A DNA stretch of 64,000 bases, from NCBI RefSeq assembly GCF_018736145.1, contig NZ_CP059997.1:3657501-3721500 (forward strand), read 5' to 3'. Made by a program: the position numbers and the translations under genes. This document shows, in pieces, positions 41,723 to 50,110 of the stretch (position 1 is its first letter; every line of letters starts with the position of its first letter). The notes under the pieces are model-generated. The model was not told the DNA's origin. It made no database searches and saw only the letters and a list, made by a program, of their open reading frames with translations. The stretch is from Amycolatopsis sp. CA-230715 (GTDB taxonomy: Bacteria; Actinomycetota; Actinomycetes; Mycobacteriales; Pseudonocardiaceae).

Positions 41723-43666
41723 TCAGGACCGCCGGCGCGAGGACGGGAGGAACCGGCGCACCAGGCGCATCGGCGACCGCTCCGCGAGATCGGGCCCGCG
41801 CACCGCGTCGAACACGGTGGTCAGCTGGTCCACCACGCCGGAGAGCTGGTCGGTTTCCGGCACCGGCAGCGACGCCGGATCCCGTTGCTCGCGGATCGAA
41901 GCCGCGATCTCGGTCAGCGCGGCCGTGAGCAGTCCGATATCGCTCTCGTCCGGTCTCGGCGCGCCGTGCTCGACGGTCACCACGACCTCGGTCACCGCGT
42001 CCGTCACGCGTTCCAGCCCGGCGATCACCGGCCACCACGCCACCGCCTGCCGCCCCGCCGCCGACGGCTCGACCACCACCTGCTGGAAGGCCGTCCGCAG
42101 ATCGGCGAGCGCGCGGTACGCACGACGCCGCGCACGGGAGCGTTCCGCCAGGTCACCGGTCGAAGCAAGCGCTTGCGCCACATAGGTCGCGACGGTTTCG
42201 CAGGTGTCCGCGAGCCTGCCGCCGACCCGGGGCCGCATGCTGCCCGGCCACAGCAGGTACCCGAACACGAGCACGATCACGCAGCCGAGGACCGTGTCGA
42301 CGAGCCGCGCCACGACCACCGACCAGTCGCCGTGGCTCGACAGGTCCATCTGGAGGATGATCAACGGGGTCACGAACGCGCTGAGCACGCCGTAGTTGCG
42401 GACCTTGCCGATCGCCACGCCCGTCGCGAACAACGCGATCAGCACCACCAGCGGCCAGCCCTGCGCGCCGAGGCCGAGCACCGCCGCGCCGATGCCGACC
42501 CCGATCACGGTGCCGATGCCGCGCAGCACGGCGCGCCCGAACACCGACCCGAAGTCCGGTTTCAGCACGATGCCGACGGTGAGCGTCAGCCAGTAGGAGC
42601 GTTCGAGCGGCAGCAGCAGCCCGGCGACCTCGGCGAGCGCGACGCACAGGCTCAGCCGAAGCGCGGCGAGCCAGGTGAGCGGGCCGGAGATCAGCGACTC
42701 GGCCCATTCGCGGACGCGGGCCGTCGCCGGGACGCGCGCGGGCCGCTGGCGCGACGCACCGGCCGGGATCCGCGCCAGCCCCGCCTGCAGCGGGTGGTAC
42801 CGCGCGTCGAGTTCGGGCGGCTCCGGCACCGGCTGGTCAGCGAGCACGCGCGCGGCGACCGAGGTGAGGTACTCGACCGCTTCCGGTGGCCCTGACCGGC
42901 CCGCGTTGACCATCGCGACCGAAGCCTCCACCGCCGGCGTCGACGCGGAAAGCAGGTTCAGCAGCTTGCGGTACGCGGCGTCCCGGCCGGACAGCCACGA
43001 CCGGGCGGTCAGCAACCGGTCGTACGCGGTGTTCATCGCGGTGGTGAGCTGGTTGCGCGCGGCACGCGAGGTGTCCGCATCGGTCGCCGAGAGCATCGCA
43101 GCGAGTTCGATGTAGACGTGCGCGACCGCGGTGCGCTCGGGGCTCGTCGCGCGCCACGTCCAGCCTGCCAGCGCGACCGACAGGCTCCACACCGCGCCGA
43201 CGAGGAAGCACAGGAGCGAAACCTCGATACGGACCCCGGTCGCGTGCTGGCCGGTGCCGATCACGCAGAACACGAACAGCTGCAGGCCCGCCACCGAGGC
43301 GTTGCTGCCCGCCGCGCTGATCAGCGCGGACACCGCGGCCACCAGCACCACGGCCGCGATGGTCGCGACGAGGCTCGCCCCGCTCAGCAGGCCGATCAGG
43401 TAACCGACGCCCGCCGCGGCCGTCGCGCCGCCGAGCCGTCGCAGGCGGTACCGGTACGGGCCCGCCGCCTCCGACAGCACGGTGGGCAGCGCGCCCGTCG
43501 ACGCGAGCGCGCCGAGCCCGATGTTCCCGAACGCGTACCCGACGGCCAGCGGCACCGCGAGCGCGAGCGGCGCGCGGAGCGCCCGCGTCCACGGCACCGG
43601 CTCGCGCTTGCTGCGCAGCAACTGCACGAGCCAGTGCGGGGCGGCGAAGTCCGTGCGCTTGCTCAC
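41723..43666 (-). CDS. FUSC-family inner-membrane protein
   Basis: GTG 43666 (43672 is possible) gives about 647 residues. Two blocks of six membrane helices (about 30-165 and 355-480) flank soluble helical regions, the FUSC/aromatic-acid exporter or YccS-like arrangement. The second block has LERSYWLTLTVGIVLKPDFG, a conserved FUSC segment. It likely exports small aromatic or amphipathic acids. No partner gene lies nearby. Confidence 0.87.
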   Translation of the reverse strand: MSKRTDFAAPHWLVQLLRSKREPVPWTRALRAPLALAVPLAVGYAFGNIGLGALASTGALPTVLSEAAGPYRYRLRRLGGATAAAGVGYLIGLLSGASLVATIAAVVLVAAVSALISAAGSNASVAGLQLFVFCVIGTGQHATGVRIEVSLLCFLVGAVWSLSVALAGWTWRATSPERTAVAHVYIELAAMLSATDADTSRAARNQLTTAMNTAYDRLLTARSWLSGRDAAYRKLLNLLSASTPAVEASVAMVNAGRSGPPEAVEYLTSVAARVLADQPVPEPPELDARYHPLQAGLARIPAGASRQRPARVPATARVREWAESLISGPLTWLAALRLSLCVALAEVAGLLLPLERSYWLTLTVGIVLKPDFGSVFGRAVLRGIGTVIGVGIGAAVLGLGAQGWPLVVLIALFATGVAIGKVRNYGVLSAFVTPLIILQMDLSSHGDWSVVVARLVDTVLGCVIVLVFGYLLWPGSMRPRVGGRLADTCETVATYVAQALASTGDLAERSRARRRAYRALADLRTAFQQVVVEPSAAGRQAVAWWPVIAGLERVTDAVTEVVVTVEHGAPRPDESDIGLLTAALTEIAASIREQRDPASLPVPETDQLSGVVDQLTTVFDAVRGPDLAERSPMRLVRRFLPSSRRRS

Positions 43667-43739
43667 CGTCACATCTTGACCCACCGATACCGCTACGGCG
43701 TTATCTTGCGGCCAACAACACCGATCACGGAGGTCCGCG

Positions 43740-44180
43740 ATGGCACGGAAGTTCTCGTTCGAGGTCAACCGCACCAGCAGCGCGCCGCCGGAGCGGTTGT
43801 TCGCGCTCGTGGCCGACGGCGCGCGCTGGTCGGACTGGGCGAAACCGCTGATCATCCAGTCGGGCTGGGCACGCGCGGCGGAACGTCCCGGCGACATCGG
43901 GGCGATCAGGTCGGTCGGGCTGTGGCCGGTGCTGCTGCGCGAAGAAACCGTGGAGTACGAACAGGATCGCAAGCACTCCTACCGGTTCGCGGGCTTCGCG
44001 CCGGTGAAGGACTACCTCGGCGTCGTCACGTTCACGCCGAACTCCTCCGGCGGGACGGACGTGCGCTGGTCCGGTTCGTTCAGCGAGAAGGCGCCCGGTA
44101 CCGGCGCCCCGGCGCTCGCCGCGTTCCGGACCGTCATCCGGTTCCTGTCCGCCCGGCTGGTGAAGGCCGCCGAGCGGTAA
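43740..44180 (+). CDS. SRPBCC (polyketide cyclase/dehydrase-like) protein
   Basis: A GGAGG site precedes ATG 43740. The 146-residue protein has a START-like fold: FSFEVNRTSSAPPERLFALV at the N-terminus, central SVGLWPVLLREETVEYE and a C-terminal helix AAFRTVIRFLSARLVKA. It is divergent from the FUSC gene by 73 bp. Ligand unknown; actinobacterial members often bind lipids or polyketides. Confidence 0.85.
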   Translation: MARKFSFEVNRTSSAPPERLFALVADGARWSDWAKPLIIQSGWARAAERPGDIGAIRSVGLWPVLLREETVEYEQDRKHSYRFAGFAPVKDYLGVVTFTPNSSGGTDVRWSGSFSEKAPGTGAPALAAFRTVIRFLSARLVKAAER

Positions 44181-44288
44181 CGGTGGGTCGGGTCACTTTT
44201 CGCAACCCATGATCGTTTAAAACGTCCCCCGATCGTGTAGTTGACACTGCGGAAACCCCGACAGGGCAACGAAAAAAGGGGACGTACC

Positions 44289-45071
44289 GTGACATTTTCA
44301 CCATCTCGTCGTCGCCGTGCGCTGGGTGCCCTGGCTCTGCTGTTGAGCCTCGGGCTGGCCGCGTGCTCGACGGACGCGCCCACCGCACCGGAACCGCCGC
44401 CGTCGCAGAACAATCCGGCACCGGCGGGCCCGCAGTTCGTGCCGCCGTACCGGTTCGGCGACGTGCAGGAGAAGGCGCCGCCGCTCGCGAACGGCGAAAC
44501 CCCGGTGCTCCGCCGGATCCCGACCACCAAGCCGTACGTGTTCATCACCATGGACGACGGCGCGGTGAAGGCACCGGAGGCGCAGCAGCTGATCCAGCAG
44601 TCCGGCACGCGGCCCGTGCTGTTCCTCAACCAGCGCTACGTCAAGGGCCACGAAGCGTACTTCCGGTCCATCCTGGACAGCACCGGCGCCGAGCTCGGCG
44701 ACCACACGGTCGACCACCCGAACCTGCGCGGCAAGTCGTTCGACTTCCAGCGCAAGGAAATCTGCGACACCGCGGACGCGTTCGCCGCCGAGCTGGGCAG
44801 GCGGCCGACGCTGTTCCGGCCGCCGTTCGGCAATTACGACCAGACCACGCTGCGCGCCGCCGTGTCGTGCGGGATGCGGGCGACCGTGCTGTGGACCGCG
44901 TCGGTCAACGACGGGCAGGTGCAGTTCCAGTCGGGCGCCAAGCTGAAGCCGGGCGACATCGTGCTCATGCACTTCCGGAAGACCTTCGCCCAGGACTTCA
45001 CCGCCTTCCTCGACCAGGCGCGGCGCGACGGCCTGACCCCGGTCCCCCTGGCCGACTTCCTCGCCGCCTGA
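44289..45071 (+). CDS. Polysaccharide deacetylase lipoprotein
   Basis: GTG 44289 after an AAGGGGAC site gives 260 residues. A lipobox (LGLAAC) anchors the protein outside the membrane. The NodB-fold motifs are seen as ITMDDGAV (motif 1), LGDHTVDHP (motif 2, metal His), and FRPPFGNYD (motif 3). It probably deacetylates peptidoglycan or another N-acetylated glycan. Motif 1 has MDDG instead of the common TFDDG, keeping both Asp residues. Confidence 0.9.
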   Translation: MTFSPSRRRRALGALALLLSLGLAACSTDAPTAPEPPPSQNNPAPAGPQFVPPYRFGDVQEKAPPLANGETPVLRRIPTTKPYVFITMDDGAVKAPEAQQLIQQSGTRPVLFLNQRYVKGHEAYFRSILDSTGAELGDHTVDHPNLRGKSFDFQRKEICDTADAFAAELGRRPTLFRPPFGNYDQTTLRAAVSCGMRATVLWTASVNDGQVQFQSGAKLKPGDIVLMHFRKTFAQDFTAFLDQARRDGLTPVPLADFLAA

Positions 45072-45086
45072 CCCCCGGCGACGACG

Positions 45087-45234
45087 TTTAGCCCGCTAAC
45101 TGCACTTCAGACGCCTGCCGCACGGAACGACCGCGCTCCGGGTGGCCGGGGCCGCCGACGACAGTTAGCGGGCTAAACGCGCTCGGTCGCCAGCGTCGGA
45201 GGGCGGGCGGCACGGGAACGTTTAGCCCGCTAAA
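45087..45234. repeat. Three TTTAGC-GCTAAA palindromes, copies b-d
   Basis: TTTAGCCCGCTAAC at 45087-45100, GTTAGCGGGCTAAA at 45164-45177 and TTTAGCCCGCTAAA at 45221-45234 occupy the gap between convergent gene ends. The last lies 10 bp from the CHAT gene stop. All share the outer arms TTAGC/GCTAA around CC or GG. Confidence 0.65.
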
Positions 45235-45243
45235 CGCGCCGGG

Positions 45244-47805
45244 TCAGCCAGCGCCGAGGCAGAGGAAGGGGCGGCGCAGCGGGTCGGCGGCGGTGGCTTC
45301 GGCGAGCGCGAGCGCGGGCGAGGTGCCCGCCGCGAGCAGCCGGTGCAGGTCCCGCATCGCCTCGGCGGCGGCGTGGTCGCCGACGCGGGAGATCGCCCCG
45401 ATCACCGTGCTCGACCCGCTGGCGAGCAGGGTTCCCGCGAACCCGAGCGGCTCCTCGCCCGGCCGGATGTGGCTCATCGCAAGCTCGCACGCGGCCAGCA
45501 CGACGCGGTCCGGCGGGCTGCCGAGGCGCGCCGTCTCGTGCGCGAACAGGGGCCCGTCGACGAGGTCCAGCCGGGAGAACAGCGCGTTCGCCGGTTCGTG
45601 CGCGCCGTGCGCGACCAGGTGCGCGAGGCCGGAGCCGTCGAGCGCCGCGAGCACCTTGCCGCTGGTGGCCGCGGGACCGTCGACGAGCGTCGCCTCCGGG
45701 TAGACCTCGCGGAGCCGCCGCACCTCACCGACCGCGCCCGGCACGCCGGGGCCACCGGCGAGCACCACCGAAGGCGAGCCGAGCCGGCGCGTGCGCGCGC
45801 TGACCCACGCGGTCGCGGACGGCACGACCGAGATCGGCTTGCCGCGCAGGGTCGGCAGCGCCGACCACGGCAGCGCGTACAGCGGCCCGGACGGCACCAG
45901 CACGAGTTCGCGGTCGCCGATCAGGTCCGCGATCGGCTCGACGAGCATCCGGTCGAGCAACTGGGCGCGGTGGTGCGCGGACGCGGTGACGGCGTCGACG
46001 AGTGGGCCGGGCAGGTGGTCCGGCGCGAGCGCGTTGAGGTCCGCGTGCAGCTGGCGGGTCGTTTCGACGATCTCGGCGCGATTTCCAAGGCGCACCAAGC
46101 GAAAGCGCCCGTCGCGCACGACGACCGCGGCGAGCGCGTCCCGATCCGCGCCGAGGCTGACGAGCACGCGGTCGCCGAGCTGCTCGACGACCTCCTCCGG
46201 CGAGCAGACCGGGCGCGGGCGCCCCCACGGCGTCGTCGACCAGCCGAGCCTGCTCGCCTCGCGCTGCAGCCAGCGGTAGCGGTGTTCGAGCCCGGTCGGG
46301 CGCTTCCCCGCGAGCCGGTTCTGCTGCGCCGTCCGCTGCACGTGCCGCATCTCGGTCAAGTGCTGCGCCAGCACCGGGTCCTCGATGATCGGCAGCGGCT
46401 CGTAGCGGTACACCTGCGCGCGCGTGCGTTCCTGCCAGGCGAGCAGCCGGCGCGCGCCGGATCCGCCCCGTCCCCGGTCGAGCACGAGCGAGCAGGCGAG
46501 CCTGCCGAGTTCGAGCCCGTGCACGGCGGTGCCGCACACCAGGTCGAGCCCGCCCATCCGGTCGCGCACGCGGCCGAGTTCGGTGAGCCCGGCGCGGGCC
46601 TGCGCGAGCGCCGCGCGGGGACGCCCGGTGGCGACGGCCAGTTCGGCACGGCACAGCCGCAGCAGCATCCGGTGGTCGACCGGGGTGGTCTGGCGCGGGT
46701 TGGGCACCTCCGCGAGCAGCGCCGCGGCCGTCGCGGTCGCGCCACGGCGCAACTGCAGCCGGACGGCGAGCATCCTGGCGACACCGGCTTCGTCGCGCAG
46801 CCCGAGTTCCCCGAGGTTCGCCGCCAGTTCCCGCAACGCGAGGGGCAAGCGTGCGGACGGTCTTCGCGCGGCATCACCGAGCGCGGCGCCCGCCTCGGCG
46901 CGCAGCCTGGTGAGCGACGCGATCGCAGCCCACGGCGCGTTGCCGCGGCGCAGGAAGCGCTGGCGCGCGGCACCAGCCAGCCGCCGCGCGAGCGCGTAGT
47001 CGCCGTCGAGCAGTGCGGACGCGGCGCGCGCGACCTCGGCCTCGGCGACGTCCTGAAACGCTTTCGCCGCGCGCAGTTCGGGCAACGCCTCGTCGAGATG
47101 ACGAGCCGCGTCCTCGGCGAGCCCGGCGGCCAGCAGCGCCTTCGCCTGGTCGAGCCGCAGACGCGGGAGCCAACCCGGCGCCTCCGATTCGTAGATCCGC
47201 GCCGCCTGCTCGTAGTGCCGCAACGCGTCCGGGATGTCGCCGACGAGCTGGGCCTGGTCGCCGAGCGCGTGCCGGACCTTGCCCTCCAGCCGCACGAGCC
47301 GGTAGTGCGCGGCGAGGTCGAGGCTGCGGCGGAGATCGGCGAGCGCGGCACGCGGGTTGTTCAGGTCCACGTGCACGTGCGCGCGGTTCAGGATGGTCCG
47401 GGTGAGCAGGGTGCCGTCGTCGGTGACCTCGCGCTCGAGCTCCGGGATGATCGCGTCGAACAACGCGAGCGCGTCGGCGAGCTTGCCGGTGCGGAACAGG
47501 ATCACCGCGCGCTGGAGCCCGATGATCGCGCCCTGCGTGCTCTTCTCCGGGCCGTCCGGGAGCTCGGCGAGCACCGTCCTCGCCGAGTCGAGATGGGCCA
47601 GACCCGCTTTGGTGGAGCCACTTTCCGCCTCGGCGGACGCGAGGCTGATCAGGATGCGGGTGCGCAGAACCAGGTCCTCCACGGCGGGCGGGGCGCCCTC
47701 GCGGCGATCGAGCTTGCGCAGCGCGCGGTTCAGCAGGCGGAACGCGTCCGCGGGTCGCGCGTCGACGGCCGCCCTGATCGCACGCCGATAGAGGTCATCA
47801 GGCAC
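45244..47805 (-). CDS. TPR-CHAT caspase-like protease
   Basis: GTG 47805 gives 853 residues. About 40-500 are tetratricopeptide-like helical repeats (for example PRAALADLRRSLDLAAHYR and PDALRHYEQAARIYESEAPG). The C-terminal CHAT domain (about 560-853) has the catalytic dyad H733 in LVAHGAHE and C773 in VVLAACELA, as in caspase-HetF-type and separase-like peptidases. It is last in a six-gene minus-strand cluster that includes a papain-like protease, its probable inhibitor and a sigma factor. TPR-CHAT proteins often cleave partner proteins on activation. Confidence 0.9.
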   Translation of the reverse strand: MPDDLYRRAIRAAVDARPADAFRLLNRALRKLDRREGAPPAVEDLVLRTRILISLASAEAESGSTKAGLAHLDSARTVLAELPDGPEKSTQGAIIGLQRAVILFRTGKLADALALFDAIIPELEREVTDDGTLLTRTILNRAHVHVDLNNPRAALADLRRSLDLAAHYRLVRLEGKVRHALGDQAQLVGDIPDALRHYEQAARIYESEAPGWLPRLRLDQAKALLAAGLAEDAARHLDEALPELRAAKAFQDVAEAEVARAASALLDGDYALARRLAGAARQRFLRRGNAPWAAIASLTRLRAEAGAALGDAARRPSARLPLALRELAANLGELGLRDEAGVARMLAVRLQLRRGATATAAALLAEVPNPRQTTPVDHRMLLRLCRAELAVATGRPRAALAQARAGLTELGRVRDRMGGLDLVCGTAVHGLELGRLACSLVLDRGRGGSGARRLLAWQERTRAQVYRYEPLPIIEDPVLAQHLTEMRHVQRTAQQNRLAGKRPTGLEHRYRWLQREASRLGWSTTPWGRPRPVCSPEEVVEQLGDRVLVSLGADRDALAAVVVRDGRFRLVRLGNRAEIVETTRQLHADLNALAPDHLPGPLVDAVTASAHHRAQLLDRMLVEPIADLIGDRELVLVPSGPLYALPWSALPTLRGKPISVVPSATAWVSARTRRLGSPSVVLAGGPGVPGAVGEVRRLREVYPEATLVDGPAATSGKVLAALDGSGLAHLVAHGAHEPANALFSRLDLVDGPLFAHETARLGSPPDRVVLAACELAMSHIRPGEEPLGFAGTLLASGSSTVIGAISRVGDHAAAEAMRDLHRLLAAGTSPALALAEATAADPLRRPFLCLGAG

Positions 47806-47851
47806 ACGCCCTATCTGAGCACAAACATCACCCGGTGTGGAGTGAACCGCT

Positions 47852-48322
47852 TCAGAGCACCACGGCAGGAGTAACGACCGTGCGGTTCGACGCCCTGCCG
47901 CCGACGTGGACCACGATCTGCGTGGTGCCGCACGGCACGTCGTCGAGCACGAACCGGCCGCCGACATCGGCGGTGGTCGAGGAGGCGCCGTGCTCGGCGA
48001 CCCTGATCTCGACCCCGTGCGCGCCCGCGGGCACGAGCCAGCCGTCGATCCGGTGCGCCGCACCGACCTTGGTGAGATTGATCATCACGGTCAGATCGCT
48101 GACGGTGAAGGTGATCGTGCCCTCGTCGCCGCCGCGCACGCCGGCGAGCGTGCCGTCCCGCACCCAGCTCGCGACCTCGACGTCGAGGTTCTCCAACGCC
48201 ATCGCGAACTGCACCCGTTCGACGAGACCGGCAGGCGGCGCGTCGAACTCGTCGATGACCCGCCCGATGTCCTCGAGCAGCGCTTCGTCGGACGTCCCGC
48301 CCGACCCCCGCATCTCGTTCAT
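47852..48322 (-). CDS. Small regulatory protein with Ig-like C-terminus
   Basis: ATG 48322 overlaps the sigma factor stop (ATGA). The 156-residue product has an N-terminal helical part (DEALLEDIGRVIDEFDAPP, LVERVQFAMALENLDVEVAS) and a C-terminal beta-sandwich (about 55-156, with VGGRFVLDDVPCGTTQIVVH) like carboxypeptidase-regulatory or Ig domains. It lacks a membrane helix. Coupling to the sigma gene suggests an anti-sigma or adaptor role between sigma factor and the downstream CHAT protease; this is inference. Confidence 0.75.
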   Translation of the reverse strand: MNEMRGSGGTSDEALLEDIGRVIDEFDAPPAGLVERVQFAMALENLDVEVASWVRDGTLAGVRGGDEGTITFTVSDLTVMINLTKVGAAHRIDGWLVPAGAHGVEIRVAEHGASSTTADVGGRFVLDDVPCGTTQIVVHVGGRASNRTVVTPAVVL

Positions 48323-48924
48323 GCGCCGCCCCCTTCGGTTTCCAGCAACTCGCGCATCGTTTTGAGGCAGCGCCCCCTCGTCGGGCCGATGCTGCCGTGC
48401 GGCATCCGCAGGGCTTCGGCGACGAGGCGGTACTCGGCACGGCCGGCCAGCACGGTCAGGCGGAGGATCTCCTGGCAGCGCTCCGGCAACTGGGTGAACA
48501 CGTGCCACAGCTGGCGGTCACGGTCGGCGCGCAGCGCTTCGGCCTCCGGGGCCGGATTGCCGCTCGGCATCGACTCGGCCATCTCGTCGGTGAGCGGCAC
48601 CGGTGACAGCTTGCGGCCGTGCGACCGCTGCGCTTCGCGGCGGGCGGTGGTGATCAGCCAGCCCGCGAGCGCCCTCGGCTCGGTCACCTTCGCCAGGTTG
48701 CTGAACAACGCCAGCCACACCGTCTGCACCACGTCTTCGGCGGTGGACGACTCCACCCCGTTCGCCCGCGCGACGTGCCACACCAGCGGTGTCAGCTCCG
48801 ACACCAGCCGGTTCATCGCGTTGCGGTCACCAGCGCGCGCGGCGTGCACGCACGCGGCGTACAGCTCGTGCCCGTGGAGTCCCTCCCACGGCGGATCCGC
48901 CTCGACGGTTCGCGTCTCGGTCAC
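48319..48924 (-). CDS. ECF-like sigma-70 family factor
   Basis: GTG 48924 with a GAGGGGGC site gives 201 residues. Region 2 is seen in LVSELTPLVWHVARANGV and AEDVVQTVWLALFSNLAKV, then RALAGWLITTARREA; region 4 has LPERCQEILRLTVLAGRAEY with helix-turn-helix YRLVAEALRMPHGSIGPTRG. A short N-terminal acidic stretch precedes region 2. It is encoded between the inhibitor and CHAT genes, and probably drives its own operon. Confidence 0.9.
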   Translation of the reverse strand: MTETRTVEADPPWEGLHGHELYAACVHAARAGDRNAMNRLVSELTPLVWHVARANGVESSTAEDVVQTVWLALFSNLAKVTEPRALAGWLITTARREAQRSHGRKLSPVPLTDEMAESMPSGNPAPEAEALRADRDRQLWHVFTQLPERCQEILRLTVLAGRAEYRLVAEALRMPHGSIGPTRGRCLKTMRELLETEGGGA

Positions 48925-49021
48925 GGTTCGTGCCCCCTCGACTCGCCCACAACTCAGCGTCAGCAGTATCGCGGGCTCACAGGGGTTAAGAGCCGGGTGG
49001 GTCAGTGTTGGATACACGGAG

Positions 49022-49384
49022 TCACTCATTCGGAGCAGCGGACAGGACGAAAGTAAGTGTTCGCCGCGGCGCCTGCTCCCAGGGACGGATCAGGTCCGCG
49101 TGGAGGGGAAGCCGGCCGGCGTCGACGATGCCGAACGCCAGCCGGCGAACCCCACCCGCACCAGGTGGCCCCGCCCCCGTGACCACCTGCCCCCTTATTG
49201 GGTGGCCCTGTTCCCCGCCGTCCTGCCCGCGATATTCGTCATCGACCAGGTGCACTCCCCTCGGCAGCCGGCACAGCCACCGAAACCCGCTCGACGGGAC
49301 CTCCGGGAGCGAAAGCTCCACGGTGTCTCCTACACGCACGCGAACCACCTCCCCGGCGTTCGCCCGCGTGATCCGAATGAGCAC
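49022..49384 (-). CDS. Chagasin-like (I42) cysteine protease inhibitor
   Basis: GTG 49384 gives 120 residues without a signal peptide. The three loops that insert into papain-family active sites in chagasin are recognisable: VPSSGFRW (about 29-36, the NPTTGF loop), GAGG (75-78) and IRPWEQ (99-104, the RPW loop). I42 inhibitors bind C1 papain-like peptidases. The neighbouring papain-like gene is two genes upstream, so self-inhibition or immunity is a natural inference. Confidence 0.78.
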   Translation of the reverse strand: MLIRITRANAGEVVRVRVGDTVELSLPEVPSSGFRWLCRLPRGVHLVDDEYRGQDGGEQGHPIRGQVVTGAGPPGAGGVRRLAFGIVDAGRLPLHADLIRPWEQAPRRTLTFVLSAAPNE

Positions 49385-49408
49385 GACGCCCCCCGGGGCT
49401 CAGGGCGG

Positions 49409-49436
49409 CGGCAGCCGGCGGCCCCCTCGGCTGCCG
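49409..49436. terminator. Hairpin between repeat protein and inhibitor genes
   Basis: CGGCAGCCG (49409-49417) pairs with 49428-49436. It lies in the 77-bp gap and may attenuate read-through. Confidence 0.4.
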
Positions 49437-49461
49437 GCTACCGCCTGCCTCGACGAGGCGG

Positions 49462-50091
49462 TCAGACCAGGATCTGGTCGATCTGGCCCGACGCGTCCTC
49501 GTGGTAACTCAACGGCAGCCGGTTGTTCTTCGCCAACAGCGCCAGCAGCACCAGGTTGCCGTTACCGGCCTCGGAAGCCATCGACAGCCGCTTCCACCCC
49601 GCGCCCGGAACCCAGGCCCACACCCCCGGGGTGGTGCTGGAGAACACGTGCGTGATGAAGCGGCGGTGCGCCCAGCCGTCACGGCCGGTCGTGGCGACCG
49701 GCGCGGGCTGCGCTGGCTGCCCCGCGGGCGGCACGGGCTGACCCGCTGGCGGTGTCGGCTGCCCGGTCTGACCGGTCGGCGGGCTGTACGGCTCCCACGA
49801 CATGGGCGCGACGACCGGCGCACCAGCGGGCGGGCTGTACGGCTCCCACGACGTCGGCGCCACCACCGGCGCACCGGCCGGCGGGCTGTACGGCTCCCAC
49901 GACGTCGGCGCCACCACCGGCGCACCGGCCGGCGGGCTGTACGGCTCCCACGAGGTGGGGGCCATCGGCGGCGCCCACTCCGGCGGGGCCGGGGGCGCGT
50001 CGGGGTGCGGCGGAGCCTCGGTACCGGTGGTGGCGGTGTCGGGCTCCGGAGCGGCGGTGGTTTCCGGGACCGGCTCGGTGTTGGTACTCAT
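49462..50091 (-). CDS. Proline-rich repeat protein with protease-shared C-terminal domain
   Basis: ATG 50091 with an AGGGGAAC site gives 209 residues. Residues 1-43 are acidic/proline-rich. Residues 44-107 are nearly four copies of a 17-residue unit (APTSWEPYSPPAGAPVV). A QPxPPAG spacer then leads to a C-terminal domain (about 141-209). That domain aligns with the C-terminus of the adjacent papain-like protease (VFSS...WAWVPGAGWKRLS against LFTS...AWVYLENAGWARLS). No signal peptide. It may be a substrate, scaffold or docking partner. Confidence 0.78.
   Translation of the reverse strand: MSTNTEPVPETTAAPEPDTATTGTEAPPHPDAPPAPPEWAPPMAPTSWEPYSPPAGAPVVAPTSWEPYSPPAGAPVVAPTSWEPYSPPAGAPVVAPMSWEPYSPPTGQTGQPTPPAGQPVPPAGQPAQPAPVATTGRDGWAHRRFITHVFSSTTPGVWAWVPGAGWKRLSMASEAGNGNLVLLALLAKNNRLPLSYHEDASGQIDQILV
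49771..49962 (-). repeat. 51-bp in-frame tandem repeat
   Basis: Nearly four 51-bp units encode the 17-residue repeat of the proline-rich protein. The middle two are almost identical in DNA, suggesting recent expansion or slippage. Confidence 0.8.
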
Positions 50092-50110
50092 GCAGTTCCC
50101 CTGTTCTTTC

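Noticed and set aside
49771..49962. CRISPR-like repeat array
   Set aside because: Units are contiguous, in frame and protein-coding, without unique spacers or cas genes.
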